Source: Pseudoramibacter fermentans
GTDB taxonomy: Bacteria; Bacillota; Clostridia; Eubacteriales; Eubacteriaceae
Length of the DNA stretch: 64,000 bases
Assembly (NCBI GenBank): GCA_009493725.1
Contig: VOGB01000004.1
Location: 868,001-932,000 of the forward strand
Reading direction: 5' to 3'
The position numbers were made by a program, and so were the translations under genes. How positions within the stretch are numbered: position 1 is the stretch's first letter; each line of letters starts with the position of its first letter. The notes under the pieces were generated by a model. The model did no database searches, had not been told where the DNA came from, and worked only from the letters and a program-made list of their open reading frames with translations. Below are positions 26,032 to 34,487 of the stretch, one piece after another.

Positions 26032-26449
26032 TTATTTTCTTCCCACTAATGGATCTATATATTCTTTTATATTATTTGATCCTCTGCTATTTTCTTTGTA
26101 TTCTTCCAACTGTATCCACATAGTATCCGCGACACCAAAATGCCTATTTCCATATTTATATTTCAGATTCGCATATTTATCAAAGATCACAACGCACTTT
26201 TCCCTTTTAAATATCCGACTATCGGCGATACTGAATATTGGGTGGTATGTGAACAACATATGGATGTGATCTGGACAACATTCTGCTTCTATTATTTCAT
26301 TCCTTTCCTTTGGCATAACAGCCTGAGAATCTTTCCTATATCTCTTTTTATTTTTCCGTAGATTACTCTTCGTCTAATTTCGGTGCAAACACTATATGAT
26401 ACTTACAATTCCATTTTGTATGTGCTAAACTATCTTTATCATTTTTCAT
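26032..26449 (-). pseudogene. IS200-type TnpA transposase, frameshifted
   Basis: The minus strand reads as a Y1 HUH transposase broken by several frameshifts. It begins at ATG 26449 after AAGGAGG with AHTKWNCKYHIVFAPK. A one-base loss breaks the frame just after this; RRRVIYGKIKRDIGKILRLLC continues in another frame, then EIIEAECCPDHIHML (with the HxH metal motif) in a third. VGYLKGKS and VIFDKYANLKYKYGNRHF follow with further shifts. The stretch that normally holds the catalytic tyrosine is missing between the TVGRN and IKEYIDPL segments. The element is thus inactive; it could at most be moved in trans. Confidence 0.82.
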
Positions 26450-26544
26450 AATGATTTAACCTCCTTTATGAAATGTTCGGTTGGCGAACCGCCATCTTTT
26501 TAGCATAGGAGGTTTTTTGCTTGAAGCTGAAGCTTTAGTAAACT

Positions 26545-26561
26545 CACCGGCCTAGCCGGTG
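26545..26561. repeat. End hairpin of the IS200-like remnant (left end)
   Basis: A 7-bp stem CACCGGC/GCCGGTG with a three-base loop, sharing its core with the hairpin at 25890-25912. Confidence 0.65.
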
Positions 26562-26617
26562 GTTCTTTGATTCTCCTCGTTTCTCTCGTCGAATCCTTCG
26601 CTAAAGCTAAACAAAAT

Positions 26618-26656
26618 AAGGACTTCTATGAAATAAATACATTAATAGAAGTCCTT
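26618..26656 (-). terminator. Terminator of the GtrB-like gene
   Basis: A perfect 12-bp stem (arms 26618-26629 and 26645-26656) followed on the minus strand by a T-rich stretch, 35 bases after the stop codon. Confidence 0.75.
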
Positions 26657-26690
26657 TTAATAAAAGAGAATATTAAATTAATTTAATCAA

Positions 26691-27659
26691 TTATTTTTTC
26701 CAATTATCTGTAGATTTTGAAATAATATATCGTGGTCTATGCTTCGATTCCATATACGTTTTACCTACGTACTGGCCAATTACACCGAGGCTCAGCAACT
26801 GAATGCCGCCTAAAAAACAAACAATACACACTAACGAAGCCCATCCGCTCACAGTCACCCCCATCAATCCCCTTACTATTGCCCAAATAATGCCTGCAAA
26901 ACCCAACAGACTCACAAATATTCCAATATTTGTAATAATTTGAATCGGCTTGATTGACAAACTTGTAATGCCATCAACGGCTAGACCTACCATTTTTCTT
27001 AGAGGATAATGACTTTCTCCCGCAATTCGCTCATTGCGCTTGTAATACACCGATGTGCTTTTAAAACCTACCAATGGGAACATCCCCCGAAGAAACAAAT
27101 TAACTTCTTTAAATTCAGAAAAAGCCTGCAATACTTTTGAAGAAACAAGGCGATAATCCGCATGATTGTAAACTACTTCCGCACCCATTTTATTGAGAAA
27201 CTTGTAAAATCCTTGCGCTGTTGTGCGCTTAAACCAAGTATCTGTATCACGATTATCTCGAACGCCATAAACAATATCAGAACCGGATAGGTACTCGTCA
27301 ACCATTGCTTCCATAGCGCCTATATCATCCTGACCATCGCAATCAATCGAAATGGTAATGTCACATTGGTCTTTTGATTCCAACAAACCCGCTAATACAG
27401 CATTTTGATGTCCGCGATTTCGGCTTTGGCTGATTCCTGAAAAATGTTGATTTTGTTTTGATAGATCTTCTATGATATTCCATGTCATATCTCGGCTTCC
27501 ATCATTAACAAATAATATTTGACTATCTTCTCTAATTTTATTTTTAGCAATTAAATCTAATAATTCATTCAAAAACATTTTAGATGTAATTGGCAAAACT
27601 TTTTCTTCATTATAGCATGGCACAACAACAACTAATCTTGGAATCTTATTCTCGATCAC
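26691..27659 (-). CDS. gtrB: GtrB-like undecaprenyl-phosphate glycosyltransferase
   Basis: A 322-residue GT2 enzyme of the GtrB/DPM1 type: a cytoplasmic domain with VVVPCYNEEKVLP, FVNDGSRDMTW and ISIDCDGQDD (DxD-like metal site), then QSRNRGHQNAVLAGL, and two C-terminal membrane helices (IGIFVSLLGFAGIIWAIV and WASLVCIVCFLGGIQLLSLGVIGQYVGKTY). Such enzymes load a sugar, usually glucose, onto undecaprenyl phosphate in the cytoplasm. It completes a Gtr module with the GtrA and GtrII-like proteins encoded convergently. The start is GTG 27659, with AAGGAG six bases upstream. Confidence 0.87.
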   Translation of the reverse strand: MIENKIPRLVVVVPCYNEEKVLPITSKMFLNELLDLIAKNKIREDSQILFVNDGSRDMTWNIIEDLSKQNQHFSGISQSRNRGHQNAVLAGLLESKDQCDITISIDCDGQDDIGAMEAMVDEYLSGSDIVYGVRDNRDTDTWFKRTTAQGFYKFLNKMGAEVVYNHADYRLVSSKVLQAFSEFKEVNLFLRGMFPLVGFKSTSVYYKRNERIAGESHYPLRKMVGLAVDGITSLSIKPIQIITNIGIFVSLLGFAGIIWAIVRGLMGVTVSGWASLVCIVCFLGGIQLLSLGVIGQYVGKTYMESKHRPRYIISKSTDNWKK

Positions 27660-28475
27660 TTTTACTCCTTTTTATATTAATTTTTCAATTTAGATATATT
27701 ATTTTCAATCATATATCTTTTTTCACCTCAATTATTATTTTTACATACTTCGATCGTAAAGAAGTGATAACTCCTGAAGTCGCCAAATTAATTTTTAGAT
27801 TACGACTCCAAAGAATTATACTTAATTCAATAGAATGAAAACAGAGAAAAATTAACGAATATCTCCCCAAATAATAAATAGAGATTTCGTCAGTATTTTT
27901 GCTACATATATAACAATGTAATTTCCTATGTAAACTCCAGCTATCATTGCAAAAGAATTGATAAAATTCTGTCCTTCCAATCTCTATTAAAAATCCCTAC
28001 AAAACACTTTTTGATAAGATCCAAATAATAAATAACAGCAAAAATTTTCTGTCAGGAAATATACTCAAAATTTTGTATTTTCGACACAAAGCCAATCTGA
28101 AGAAAAATCGTTATATACGAAGCATAATGGAAAAAATCCAAAATAATTACGCGACCAAATTACCAAACAAAAAGAAAATATCCATTTTTAATAAAACTCT
28201 GCAAAGAAAGAGCCATTACAAATCAAATTGGACCAATAAATGAAATTTCAAAATAACACTCTTATCTTAAACTGACAAAAAACATCACAAATAGTGGTTG
28301 TTTCAAATAAAATAGTGAAAAGATGGTTCGCTATTTCAAACCCTTTGATAAAAAAGACCAAATATATTCTTACAATTTCAAGCAACAATAAAAGTAGCTT
28401 TTCGAAAAAACAAACCATCTAAACCCTATTTTTTAGTAACGGGCTTTATTTAATAGACTTTGATTTTTACCATTA
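27660..28475. other. AT-rich gap without an intact gene
   Basis: About 815 bases between gtrB and rfbC. The first 190 bases hold only the upstream region of gtrB. The rest (27852 to about 28440) has no intact frame on either strand but keeps stretches of membrane-protein-like sequence on the minus strand, described separately. No RNA gene or clear promoter was seen. Confidence 0.6.
27852..28440 (-). pseudogene. Degenerate membrane-protein gene remnant
   Basis: On the minus strand several hydrophobic stretches appear in changing frames. The last one reads FAMIAGVYIGNYIVIYVAKI and TKSLFIIWGDIR before a stop at 27852-27854, much like the end of a polytopic glycan enzyme. Stops and shifts interrupt everything before it. 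I cannot assign a family; flippase, polymerase or acyltransferase would fit the location. Confidence 0.35.
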
Positions 28476-29087
28476 TTATTCGAATTTAAAAGTATCCTTT
28501 AGCCCGAGCCATTTCTGATCCTTATCGGATAAGTTCAACGGTGTGCCGTCTTCAAGGGTGTAGCCTTCCGCGCTGCAGCTGCCCTGGTATTCACCGACGA
28601 CCTGCGGCCATTTGATGCCGATTTCCGGATCGTTCCACGCCATGCCGCCTTCATCGTTGGGGTGCCAGAAGTCGTTGACCTTGTAGCAGAATTCGGCGGT
28701 GTCAGACAGCACGAGGAAACCATGGGCGAAGCCTTCTGGAATCAAGAACTGCTTCTTATTTTCTTCAGAGAGTTCGACGCCGTACCATTTGCCGTAGGTT
28801 TTAGAGTCTGAGCGAAGATCAACCGCGACATCAAACACCGTGCCTTTGATCGCGCGGACCAGCTTGCATTGCGGATAATGCTTCTGGAAATGCAGACCGC
28901 GCAGCACCCCTTTTGTGGACATAGACTGATTGTCCTGAACGAAGTTGATATCCAGCCCGGCTTCTTTCATGTCGTTTTGATTGTAGGTTTCCATAAAATA
29001 ACCGCGATTGTCCCCATGAACCGCCGGCAGAATCACGCACAATCCTTCGATGCCGCCGACATTTTTTTCGACTTGAATCTGTCCCAT
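28476..29087 (-). CDS. rfbC: dTDP-4-dehydrorhamnose 3,5-epimerase
   Basis: A 203-residue cupin enzyme, third step of dTDP-L-rhamnose synthesis. RGYFMETYNQ, VLRGLHFQKHYPQCKLVRA (catalytic histidine in GLHFQ) and FLIPEGFAHGFLVLSD are diagnostic. AAGGAGAGAAAGA leads the ATG. It is the last gene of the rfbA-B-(GT2)-D-C transcript. Base composition is close to the housekeeping genes, unlike the AT-rich sequences on both sides. Confidence 0.95.
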   Translation of the reverse strand: MGQIQVEKNVGGIEGLCVILPAVHGDNRGYFMETYNQNDMKEAGLDINFVQDNQSMSTKGVLRGLHFQKHYPQCKLVRAIKGTVFDVAVDLRSDSKTYGKWYGVELSEENKKQFLIPEGFAHGFLVLSDTAEFCYKVNDFWHPNDEGGMAWNDPEIGIKWPQVVGEYQGSCSAEGYTLEDGTPLNLSDKDQKWLGLKDTFKFE

Positions 29088-29107
29088 TCTTTCTCTCCTT
29101 TTCAGCT

Positions 29108-30061
29108 TTATTTATTAACTTTCAACACTTTTAAATAACGGCTCAAGGCGTCTGTCCATGTGGGCAGCGGCTCAAGGCCGTTTTCCGTCAGCTTCGATTT
29201 GTCCAACCGGCTGTTAAACGGCCGTTTCGCCTTGGACAGGCCGTATTCCTCGGTGGTGACCGGCGTCACTTTTGTGGTGTACCCAGCTTGGCGATAAATT
29301 TCCTTAGTAAAATCATACCAAGAGATATATCCCGTTTTCGTCCCGCAGCCGTTGTCCTGTTCCAGCTCGCTGTTCGTCGCATGATACGTGCCGTATTGTT
29401 CCGTTTCGATCATGTCGACAAGCAGCTTCGCTAAATCGTAAGTGTAAGTTGGTGTCCCAATCTGGTCATTCACCACTCTCACTTCATCGTGGGTTTTCCC
29501 AACATTCAGCATGGTTTTGATGAAGTTGCTGCCGTTGATCCCAAAGACCCAAGCGATTCTAACGATAAAATATTTTGTTAAATATTTACGAACGGCTTCT
29601 TCGCCTGCAAGCTTGGTTTTCCCATAAACATTGAGCGGTTTATAATCCGTTTGATCAGGCTGCCAAGGTGTATCCCCTTGACCATCAAAGACGTAGTCGG
29701 TGCTTAAATATACCATTTTAGCGTCAATGGCTGCGCAGGCTTTGGCGATGTTTTCTGTCCCCTTGACGTTGACCGCTTTGACTTTTTCTTGATTTTCTTC
29801 ATCCTCCGCTGCGTCAACTGCGGTCCAAGCGGCACAGTGAACCACCACATCGGGATGAATGGTTTTTAAGGTTTGCGCGACCTGCGCTGCGTTGGTAATA
29901 TCAAGGCTCACGTAGGGCATACGTGTAACCGGACTGTCGTCAGCGATTCCCTGATACGTTTGTGCCAAATCTGAGCCAATCCCTTCATAGCCGCGTTTGT
30001 AAAGCTCATTCATCACGTCGTGGCCGAGCTGACCCGCAACACCTGTAACAAAAACTTTCAA
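29108..30061 (-). CDS. rfbD: dTDP-4-dehydrorhamnose reductase
   Basis: A 317-residue SDR enzyme, last step of dTDP-L-rhamnose synthesis. VTGVAGQLGHDV at the N-terminus binds NAD(P)H; STDYVFDGQGDTPW, the YGKTKLAGE catalytic pair and RIAWVFGINGSNFIKTM follow. The start is TTG 30061 with GAGGAG three bases upstream. It follows the inserted glycosyltransferase gene by 16 bases. Confidence 0.95.
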   Translation of the reverse strand: MKVFVTGVAGQLGHDVMNELYKRGYEGIGSDLAQTYQGIADDSPVTRMPYVSLDITNAAQVAQTLKTIHPDVVVHCAAWTAVDAAEDEENQEKVKAVNVKGTENIAKACAAIDAKMVYLSTDYVFDGQGDTPWQPDQTDYKPLNVYGKTKLAGEEAVRKYLTKYFIVRIAWVFGINGSNFIKTMLNVGKTHDEVRVVNDQIGTPTYTYDLAKLLVDMIETEQYGTYHATNSELEQDNGCGTKTGYISWYDFTKEIYRQAGYTTKVTPVTTEEYGLSKAKRPFNSRLDKSKLTENGLEPLPTWTDALSRYLKVLKVNK

Positions 30062-30077
30062 TTTCTCCTCACTTCTC

Positions 30078-31058
30078 TTATTTGCGAAATATTTCGATAC
30101 AGTCTTTTATATATTCATTTTTAAAATCATAATGATCCAAATATTTTTTATAAGAACCTACTGCAAATATCTGACTTTTATTTTTGTCTTTTATACTTCG
30201 AATTCTTTTTTCTAAAAATTTAACGTAATCTACAATATCAAGTTTATATGATTTTTTTATTTGAAATTGATTAACAAAAGCCCTCAATACGTCTAATCTT
30301 CTTTGATATTTATTTAAGTCGTTTTTATATTTTACTTGTAAATCTTGTATTGTTCTTCGCAGTTTATTTAACCGAGAAGTTGGCAATCCTCCAATTTCAT
30401 TATGGCCTTGTCGATATTTCATTAACACTTTGGGAATTGGATATATTTCTCCAAGCGTAAGTGCCGTGAGAGCTAACCATTCATCATGATATGATTTTTC
30501 AAAAAAAGGCCTACTTTTTGTAAAAACAATTTTTTTTATTGCACAAGCACTTCCTTGTACAACATTGCCAAGATATAATTTTTTATAATTGTGCTTTAAA
30601 AAGGTGGTGTAATTAAATTTTAATGTGTCTTTCCAAAAAGATGAATACATCATATTCAAATCTTGATCAACCAATTCAGAATCATGAAAAACCATCACTG
30701 ACTCAGGATGTTTTTCAAAAGTTTGAATCATAATATCAATCTTATGTTTGTCCCAAACATCATCCTGGTCACTTAAGAAAATAACGTCCCCATGACATAA
30801 TCCAATTGCTTTTTCAAAATTTTTAACAAATCCTAAATTTTTTTCATTTTGAATAAGGGAATATTTTCCTCCCCAATTATTTAACAGCGTTTTGGCAAGT
30901 TCTTTAGTATCATCTTTCGAACAATCATCACAGATTACAATCTCATCAGGCTGTCGCGTTTGCCGAAAAATGCTATCCAGTTGTTCTGATAAGTACTTAC
31001 TTCCATTATATGTACACATAGCAACTGAGATCGTATTTACTTTATTATCTGTTTCCAT
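30078..31058 (-). CDS. GT2 glycosyltransferase (probable rhamnosyltransferase) inserted in the rfb operon
   Basis: A 326-residue family 2 glycosyltransferase: VAMCTYNGSKYLSEQLDSI, ICDDCSKDDT, FLSDQDDVWDKHKI with the metal-binding acids, and SYHDEW as the likely catalytic acid region. This SDQDDVW form is common among rhamnosyltransferases of capsule loci, and its place between rfbB and rfbD supports rhamnose as donor. The gene is much more AT-rich than the rfb genes on both sides, so it probably entered later. Its start overlaps the rfbB end by 14 bases. Confidence 0.82.
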   Translation of the reverse strand: METDNKVNTISVAMCTYNGSKYLSEQLDSIFRQTRQPDEIVICDDCSKDDTKELAKTLLNNWGGKYSLIQNEKNLGFVKNFEKAIGLCHGDVIFLSDQDDVWDKHKIDIMIQTFEKHPESVMVFHDSELVDQDLNMMYSSFWKDTLKFNYTTFLKHNYKKLYLGNVVQGSACAIKKIVFTKSRPFFEKSYHDEWLALTALTLGEIYPIPKVLMKYRQGHNEIGGLPTSRLNKLRRTIQDLQVKYKNDLNKYQRRLDVLRAFVNQFQIKKSYKLDIVDYVKFLEKRIRSIKDKNKSQIFAVGSYKKYLDHYDFKNEYIKDCIEIFRK

Positions 31059-32064
31059 ACATCTTTTGATAATAATTCTGATAATCGCCGTCGATAATCG
31101 GCTGCCACCAATCTTCGTGATTCAAATACCAATCGATGGTCTTTTTGATGCCATCGGCAAACTTTGTTTCCGGCAGCCAGCCCAATTCGTTGTGGATCTT
31201 GGTCGGATCGATGGCGTAACGCCGATCGTGTCCCTTTCGGTCGGTGACGTGTTCGATAAGGCTTTCGGGTTTACCCAATGCCTGACAGATTAATTTGACG
31301 ATATCGATATTGGCCATTTCGTTGTGACCTCCGACGTTGTATACTTCGCCAACCGTGCCCTTGTGGATGATCAAATCGATCGCGCGGCAGTGATCTTCCA
31401 CGTAGAGCCAATCCCGCACGTTTTTCCCGTCGCCGTAAACCGGCAGCTTTTCGTCGTGCAGCGCGTTGATGATCATCAGCGGAATGAGTTTTTCCGGAAA
31501 GTGATACGGCCCGTAATTATTAGAGCATCTAGAAATTGTCACAGGCAGACCGTAGGTGCGGTGATAGGCCAGCACGAGCAGATCGGCTGAGGCTTTGGAT
31601 GATGAATAGGGACTTGAGGTGTGAATCGGCGTTTCTTCCGTGAAGAGTAAATCTGGGCGGTCGAGAGGCAGATCGCCATAGACTTCGTCGGTTGAAACCT
31701 GGTGATAGCGTGTAATGCCGTATTTCCGGCAGGCATCCATCAGAACGGAGGTGCCGAGAATGTTGGTCTTTAAGAAAATTGAAGGGTCTTCAATGGAGCG
31801 GTCAACGTGGGATTCCGCGGCGAAATTGACCACAACGTCCGGTTTTTCAGTTTCGAACAGATTGTAGACGGCGTCCCGGTCGCAGATATCGGCTTTAACA
31901 AATTTAAAGTTCGGCGCGTCGAGGATATCTTTTAAAGTGGGCAAATTCCCCGCGTAGGTTAATTTATCCAGACAGATGATCGTGTCTTCCGGATGGGCCT
32001 TGCGCCAATGAAAAATAAAATTACTGCCGATAAAACCGGCGCCGCCTGTTACAATGAGTTTCAT
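31045..32064 (-). CDS. rfbB: dTDP-glucose 4,6-dehydratase
   Basis: A 339-residue SDR enzyme, second step of dTDP-L-rhamnose synthesis. The NAD loop is VTGGAGFIGSNFI; STDEVYGDL and the YSSSKASADLLV catalytic tyrosine/lysine follow, then RCSNNYGPYHFPEKLIP. AAGGAGAAGAT precedes the ATG. It sits nine bases after rfbA. Confidence 0.96.
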   Translation of the reverse strand: MKLIVTGGAGFIGSNFIFHWRKAHPEDTIICLDKLTYAGNLPTLKDILDAPNFKFVKADICDRDAVYNLFETEKPDVVVNFAAESHVDRSIEDPSIFLKTNILGTSVLMDACRKYGITRYHQVSTDEVYGDLPLDRPDLLFTEETPIHTSSPYSSSKASADLLVLAYHRTYGLPVTISRCSNNYGPYHFPEKLIPLMIINALHDEKLPVYGDGKNVRDWLYVEDHCRAIDLIIHKGTVGEVYNVGGHNEMANIDIVKLICQALGKPESLIEHVTDRKGHDRRYAIDPTKIHNELGWLPETKFADGIKKTIDWYLNHEDWWQPIIDGDYQNYYQKMYGNR

Positions 32065-32073
32065 ATCTTCTCC

Positions 32074-32958
32074 TTAATATTTTACATGACCGTCTGCAAC
32101 GCTTCTTAAATGGGCGCCGTAGGGGCTCTTTCCGTATTTTTCTGCCGCTTCGCGCAGCTGCTTCTGATCAATCCACTGGTTGATGTAGGCAATTTCTTCT
32201 GGCGCCGAAATGGCAATTCCCTGCCGCTTTTCAATGGTGCGAACGAAATCAGCTGCGTCGACGAGACTGTCCATGGTCCCCGTATCGAGCCAGGCAAAGC
32301 CTCGGCCAAGAAGTTTGACATTTAAGACGTCTTCTTTGAGATACATTTCATTGAGTGTTGTAATTTCGAGTTCGCCTCGATCGGACGGCTGAACAGCTTT
32401 AGCCTTTGCGCTGACGCCGGCCGGGTAGAAATATAGTCCGGTAACCGCGTAGTTGGATTTCGGTGCGGCCGGTTTTTCTTCGATGGATAAGACTTTGCCG
32501 TTTTTGTCGAAATCGACGACGCCAAAGCGTTCGGGATCGGACACGTAATAGCCAAAGACCGTGGATTTCCCAGATTCCGCGTCCATTACGGCAGAGCGCA
32601 GGATCGTGCCGAAGCCGTTGCCATAGAAAATGTTGTCCCCCAGGACCATTGCGCACGGGTCGTCCTCGATGAAATCTTCGCCGATGATGAAAGCCTGCGC
32701 CAAACCGTCCGGAGAAGGCTGTACCTTATAAGACAGTTCGATGCCAAACTGAGAGCCATCTCCAAGCAGTGCTTCAAACCGCGGCGTATCTTCCGGTGTC
32801 GAGATGATCAGAATGTCGCGGATGCCCGCCAGCATCAGCGTCGACAGCGGGTAAAAAATCATCGGTTTATCGTAAACCGGCAGGAGCTGTTTGGACGTCA
32901 CGGTCGTAAGCGGGTAGAGCCGCGTGCCTGAGCCGCCTGCTAAAATTATTCCTTTCAC
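32074..32958 (-). CDS. rfbA: Glucose-1-phosphate thymidylyltransferase
   Basis: A 294-residue enzyme making dTDP-glucose, the first step of dTDP-L-rhamnose synthesis. The N-terminal LAGGSGTRLYPLT signature and PVYDKPMIFYPLSTLMLAG are clear, with VLGDNIFYG in the middle. The start is GTG 32958 with AAAGGAG five to six bases upstream. A near-consensus promoter lies about 40-65 bases upstream. Confidence 0.96.
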   Translation of the reverse strand: MKGIILAGGSGTRLYPLTTVTSKQLLPVYDKPMIFYPLSTLMLAGIRDILIISTPEDTPRFEALLGDGSQFGIELSYKVQPSPDGLAQAFIIGEDFIEDDPCAMVLGDNIFYGNGFGTILRSAVMDAESGKSTVFGYYVSDPERFGVVDFDKNGKVLSIEEKPAAPKSNYAVTGLYFYPAGVSAKAKAVQPSDRGELEITTLNEMYLKEDVLNVKLLGRGFAWLDTGTMDSLVDAADFVRTIEKRQGIAISAPEEIAYINQWIDQKQLREAAEKYGKSPYGAHLRSVADGHVKY

Positions 32959-32996
32959 TTTTCTCTCCTTTAAGAATGTGCTTTCATTGTATTAAT

Positions 32997-33025
32997 AGTA
33001 TATACAGAAAATAACCACTTTTCAA
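32997..33025 (-). promoter_or_regulatory. Promoter of the rfbABDC operon
   Basis: On the minus strand TTGAAA (33020-33025) and TATACT (32997-33002) are separated by 17 bases, directly after the terminator of the large glycan operon. Confidence 0.8.
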
Positions 33026-33044
33026 GTCGGTTAGCTATAAACGC

Positions 33045-33068
33045 AAAAAGGGCATAGTAGTTATGCCC
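33045..33068 (-). terminator. Terminator of the large glycan operon
   Basis: A 7-bp stem GGGCATA/TATGCCC with a five-base loop, then five T on the minus strand; it lies 14 bases past the kinase stop codon. Confidence 0.8.
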
Positions 33069-33081
33069 TAACAATAGTGAA

Positions 33082-33789
33082 TTATAATTGCTTTAAATAA
33101 AGCCGCTTCAACTGATCTTCAACTTGAAGATCAACCCTTGTCATCACGGCCCCAACGACTTTAGCACCTGCATTTTTTAAATTACGCACCGTCTGCTTCA
33201 CTTCATCCTGAGCTGAAGCGTATTGTCTGACACACAGTAACACGCCGTCAACATATTTTGACATCAAAAGTGTATCGGAAACACTAGCCGGCGCTGTATC
33301 GACAATAACCCAATCGTAAGACTTTCTAATCGTTTCAAAGAAAGAATGAAGTAAATCTGACAATAAATCATCTGATGTCAATTGATGGATAGTCCCACTC
33401 GTTACGACATCAAGATTATTGTAATTTACTGCTTGAGTAATTAATGAGTCCAATTCAATTGTATTTTTTATATAATCAGAAAATCCTTTTTGATCACCTT
33501 TTAGTTTCAGTCTTTTTGCAATGACACCGTTCCGCAAATTACCATCAACCAAGAGTACTTTTTGTCCAGCCTGTTTTAAACTAATAGCCAAATTGACTGC
33601 CGTTGTTGTTTTACTTTCCCCTGCGACAGCAGATGTAATCATAAGGGTTTTTAACCTTTCTTTTTGCTGCAGATTCAGCATATTGGAACGAAGTGCGCGA
33701 TAAGCTTCTTTTGTTATTTCAGAATGAGTTTCAGTCAGTAAAATATGATCGTTCTGATCTTTTTGTTTCCCGGCTATTAAAAAATTCAC
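33082..33789 (-). CDS. CpsD/CapB-type tyrosine-protein kinase, copy 1 (altered Walker A)
   Basis: A 235-residue cytoplasmic BY-kinase-like ATPase that would pair with the Wzz-like protein encoded just upstream and control polymer length or export. EAYRALRSNML begins the conserved part. The Walker A loop reads SAVAGESKTTTAVNLA, where GEGKS/T is normal, so the last glycine is serine. Walker A' is VLLVDGNLRN (usually DADLR), and Walker B VIVDTAP is intact. The usual tyrosine-rich C-terminal tail is reduced to a single Tyr in RLYLKQL. GTG 33789 overlaps the upstream stop codon. Confidence 0.85.
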   Translation of the reverse strand: MNFLIAGKQKDQNDHILLTETHSEITKEAYRALRSNMLNLQQKERLKTLMITSAVAGESKTTTAVNLAISLKQAGQKVLLVDGNLRNGVIAKRLKLKGDQKGFSDYIKNTIELDSLITQAVNYNNLDVVTSGTIHQLTSDDLLSDLLHSFFETIRKSYDWVIVDTAPASVSDTLLMSKYVDGVLLCVRQYASAQDEVKQTVRNLKNAGAKVVGAVMTRVDLQVEDQLKRLYLKQL

Positions 33790-34484
33790 GACTGCCTATC
33801 CTTTCTTTTGCGATCCGCTTTCTCTGCACTTTCCTCACTTGGAATGATTCCATATACTGGCAGGTCGAGCGCATCTTCAATATCAATGCTGCGTTTGAAT
33901 GATCCATCATACAACCAAGAAAACAAAATAACCAAAATTGGAATAAGTAAGCCAACAACTCCCCAAATTATCGTTATCACTTTATAATGTGGCGCTGTTT
34001 GTACTGTCGATACTTGATTATGGCCAAAAGATTTAACAGATTCCACCCCATTAAGTTTTAACAATTCCGGCTTCAATTTTTTGGATAAATAAATAACTGC
34101 CTTTTTACATTGCTGCTCATCGTTACCACCAACTGTTAACCAATAAGTATGAGATGTCGATTTGTCTACATCTGCTTCATCCGCATTAATAGAAACGTTA
34201 TCGATTAATTGATTGGTCGACATGGTTAAATTAAGAGACTTTTTTACTTTGTTTAATAATCGATTATCTCTTAATATTTCCTGATACACGTCCTTCTCAC
34301 TTGAGGTAGATTTTGAAGTTTTTGTCGTCACTACTAAAGAAGTTGTCGCTGTGAAAGATTTTTTCATAACAAAATGGGATAATCCATATCCAATTCCCGT
34401 GCAAATCACTGTAACAATAAGAATAAAAATAATATTATCTTTTAATAATCGGCCTAAATCTTTTAAATAAATTTTTGAATTCAA
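33786..34484 (-). CDS. Wzz/CapA-type polysaccharide co-polymerase, copy 1
   Basis: A 232-residue membrane protein with one helix near each end (FILIVTVICTGIGYGLSHFV and VITIIWGVVGLLIPILVILFSWLY) and an external middle domain, as in Wzz/CapA chain-length regulators. The short cytoplasmic end carries the conserved DLPVYGIIPSEE segment that contacts the kinase. TTG 34484 is the likely start (AAGGA nine bases upstream) and the stop overlaps the kinase start, so the pair is co-translated. A 30-codon frame lies just upstream in the same phase. Confidence 0.85.
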   Translation of the reverse strand: MNSKIYLKDLGRLLKDNIIFILIVTVICTGIGYGLSHFVMKKSFTATTSLVVTTKTSKSTSSEKDVYQEILRDNRLLNKVKKSLNLTMSTNQLIDNVSINADEADVDKSTSHTYWLTVGGNDEQQCKKAVIYLSKKLKPELLKLNGVESVKSFGHNQVSTVQTAPHYKVITIIWGVVGLLIPILVILFSWLYDGSFKRSIDIEDALDLPVYGIIPSEESAEKADRKRKDRQS

Positions 34485-34487
34485 TTT

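Larger units (their letters stand above)
25890..26561 (-). mobile_element. Decayed IS200/IS605-family element
   Basis: About 670 bases bounded by two similar hairpins (25890-25912 and 26545-26561) and holding a broken TnpA on the minus strand. Several further palindromes lie at its downstream end: GCCCT/AGGGC at 25920-25932, a perfect 16-base palindrome at 25945-25960, and AACCCT/AGGGTT at 26015-26028. No TnpB frame is present, so the type is IS200 rather than IS605. It has landed between the gtrII-like and gtrB-like genes. The exact cleavage ends cannot be fixed by eye. Confidence 0.75.

Noticed and set aside
26032..26316. An intact small transposase on the minus strand
   Set aside because: The 94-residue frame joins pieces of TnpA by chance; the true reading changes frame several times, and the tyrosine region is gone.
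27590..27838. An 82-residue plus-strand hydrophobic frame
   Set aside because: Its first third is antisense to gtrB and the rest is AT-rich leader DNA; no ribosome site.
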